This document shows positions 6,202 through 6,324 of a stretch of 6,324 nucleotides of DNA, in pieces (within the stretch, counting starts at the first letter, position 1; each line of letters opens with the position of its first letter). Both the position numbers and the translations under genes were made by a program. This stretch comes from Bacillota bacterium (GTDB lineage Bacteria > Bacillota > Dethiobacteria > SKNC01): contig SKNC01000016.1 in the NCBI GenBank assembly GCA_007120745.1, forward strand, positions 1 to 6,324, given 5' to 3'. The notes under the pieces are model-generated. The model saw only the letters and a list, made by a program, of their open reading frames with translations, ran no database searches and was not told where the DNA came from.

Positions 6202-6230
6202 TTGTTAACAGGGTCTAATAAGGATAAAAT
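6202..6230 (+). promoter_or_regulatory. Putative sigma-A promoter for the gene beyond the window
   Basis: TTGTTA (6202-6207) and TAAAAT (6225-6230) are separated by exactly 17 bp in an AT-rich gap. They match the TTGACA/TATAAT consensus at 4 of 6 and 5 of 6 positions. They lie about 70 bp upstream of a plausible start codon, which leaves an untranslated leader containing a pyrimidine-rich run (6249-6265). Confidence 0.5.
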
Positions 6231-6302
6231 AGAATGTAATACTTGTGGGTTTTTTTCTTTTTTTCCCGAAAAATAGTTTCTTATGGAAAGGATGTGGGAT
6301 TA

Positions 6303-6324
6303 TTGTCAGAAGAGAAGGTGCTTA
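6303..6324 (+). CDS. Possible start of the next gene (only seven codons visible)
   Basis: TTG 6303 would begin MSEEKVL and is preceded by GGAAAGGA (6285-6292) about ten bases upstream. A GTG at 6294 in the same frame and ATGs at 6283 and 6292 in another frame (MERMWDYCQ) are also open to the window edge. The TTG choice is favoured by spacing and by the normal-looking N-terminus. No product can be named. Confidence 0.35.

Noticed and set aside
6195..6206. ATATTCATTGTT also present at 1279-1290 as a shared element
   Set aside because: A single 12-mer match between two AT-rich regions is expected by chance at this window size, and the flanks do not extend it.
6249..6265. T-rich run as a terminator for the LysE gene
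   Set aside because: No stable GC-rich stem precedes it (only GGG/CCC flanking), and it lies downstream of the putative promoter, so it is more likely leader sequence.

Overview
The window looks like a chromosomal segment of an anaerobic, Clostridia-type Firmicute, perhaps a Desulfotomaculum, Dethiobacter or Peptococcaceae relative. This is an inference from four things: a multi-subunit pyruvate/2-oxoacid:ferredoxin oxidoreductase, purine-rich ribosome-binding sites, use of TTG and GTG starts, and a short repeat built on GGGACGGTTCTCTTGTCTTA of a kind I recall from such genomes. No 16S or other taxonomic marker is present. All coding is on the + strand.

Layout. 1-1155 is the alpha subunit of the oxidoreductase (porA), cut by the left window edge. 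1156-1405 is a gap holding three copies of a hairpin-forming repeat. Two of the copies face each other and bound a 166-bp MITE/REPIN-like element. 1406-2296 is the ThDP- and Fe-S-binding beta subunit (porB). 2324-3277 is a PfkB-family kinase with a TTG start, 27 nt after porB. 3278-3448 is an AT-rich gap. 3449-4366 is a divergent PurN-type formyltransferase. 4367-4440 is a short leader with an inverted repeat. 4447-5469 is a HAD-family phosphatase gene whose frame is broken by one in-frame TGA at 5212-5214. 5510-6151 is a LysE-family membrane exporter. 6152-6324 holds a plausible sigma-A promoter and the first few codons of a possible next gene.

How the genes may work together. porA and porB form the catalytic core of a ferredoxin-linked 2-oxoacid oxidoreductase; the gamma and delta subunits presumably lie upstream of the window. 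The kinase, formyltransferase, phosphatase and exporter follow on the same strand. They may form a small metabolic cluster (phosphorylation, formyl transfer, dephosphorylation, export), but the substrate cannot be read from sequence and the genes may simply be adjacent.

The points most worth a second look are the in-frame TGA at a probable glycine position of the HAD gene with 84 further coherent codons behind it, the mobile-looking repeat element splitting porA from porB, and the formyltransferase that keeps the catalytic Asn/His/Asp but has a rebuilt substrate loop. I see no CRISPR array, tRNA, rRNA or recognisable riboswitch.
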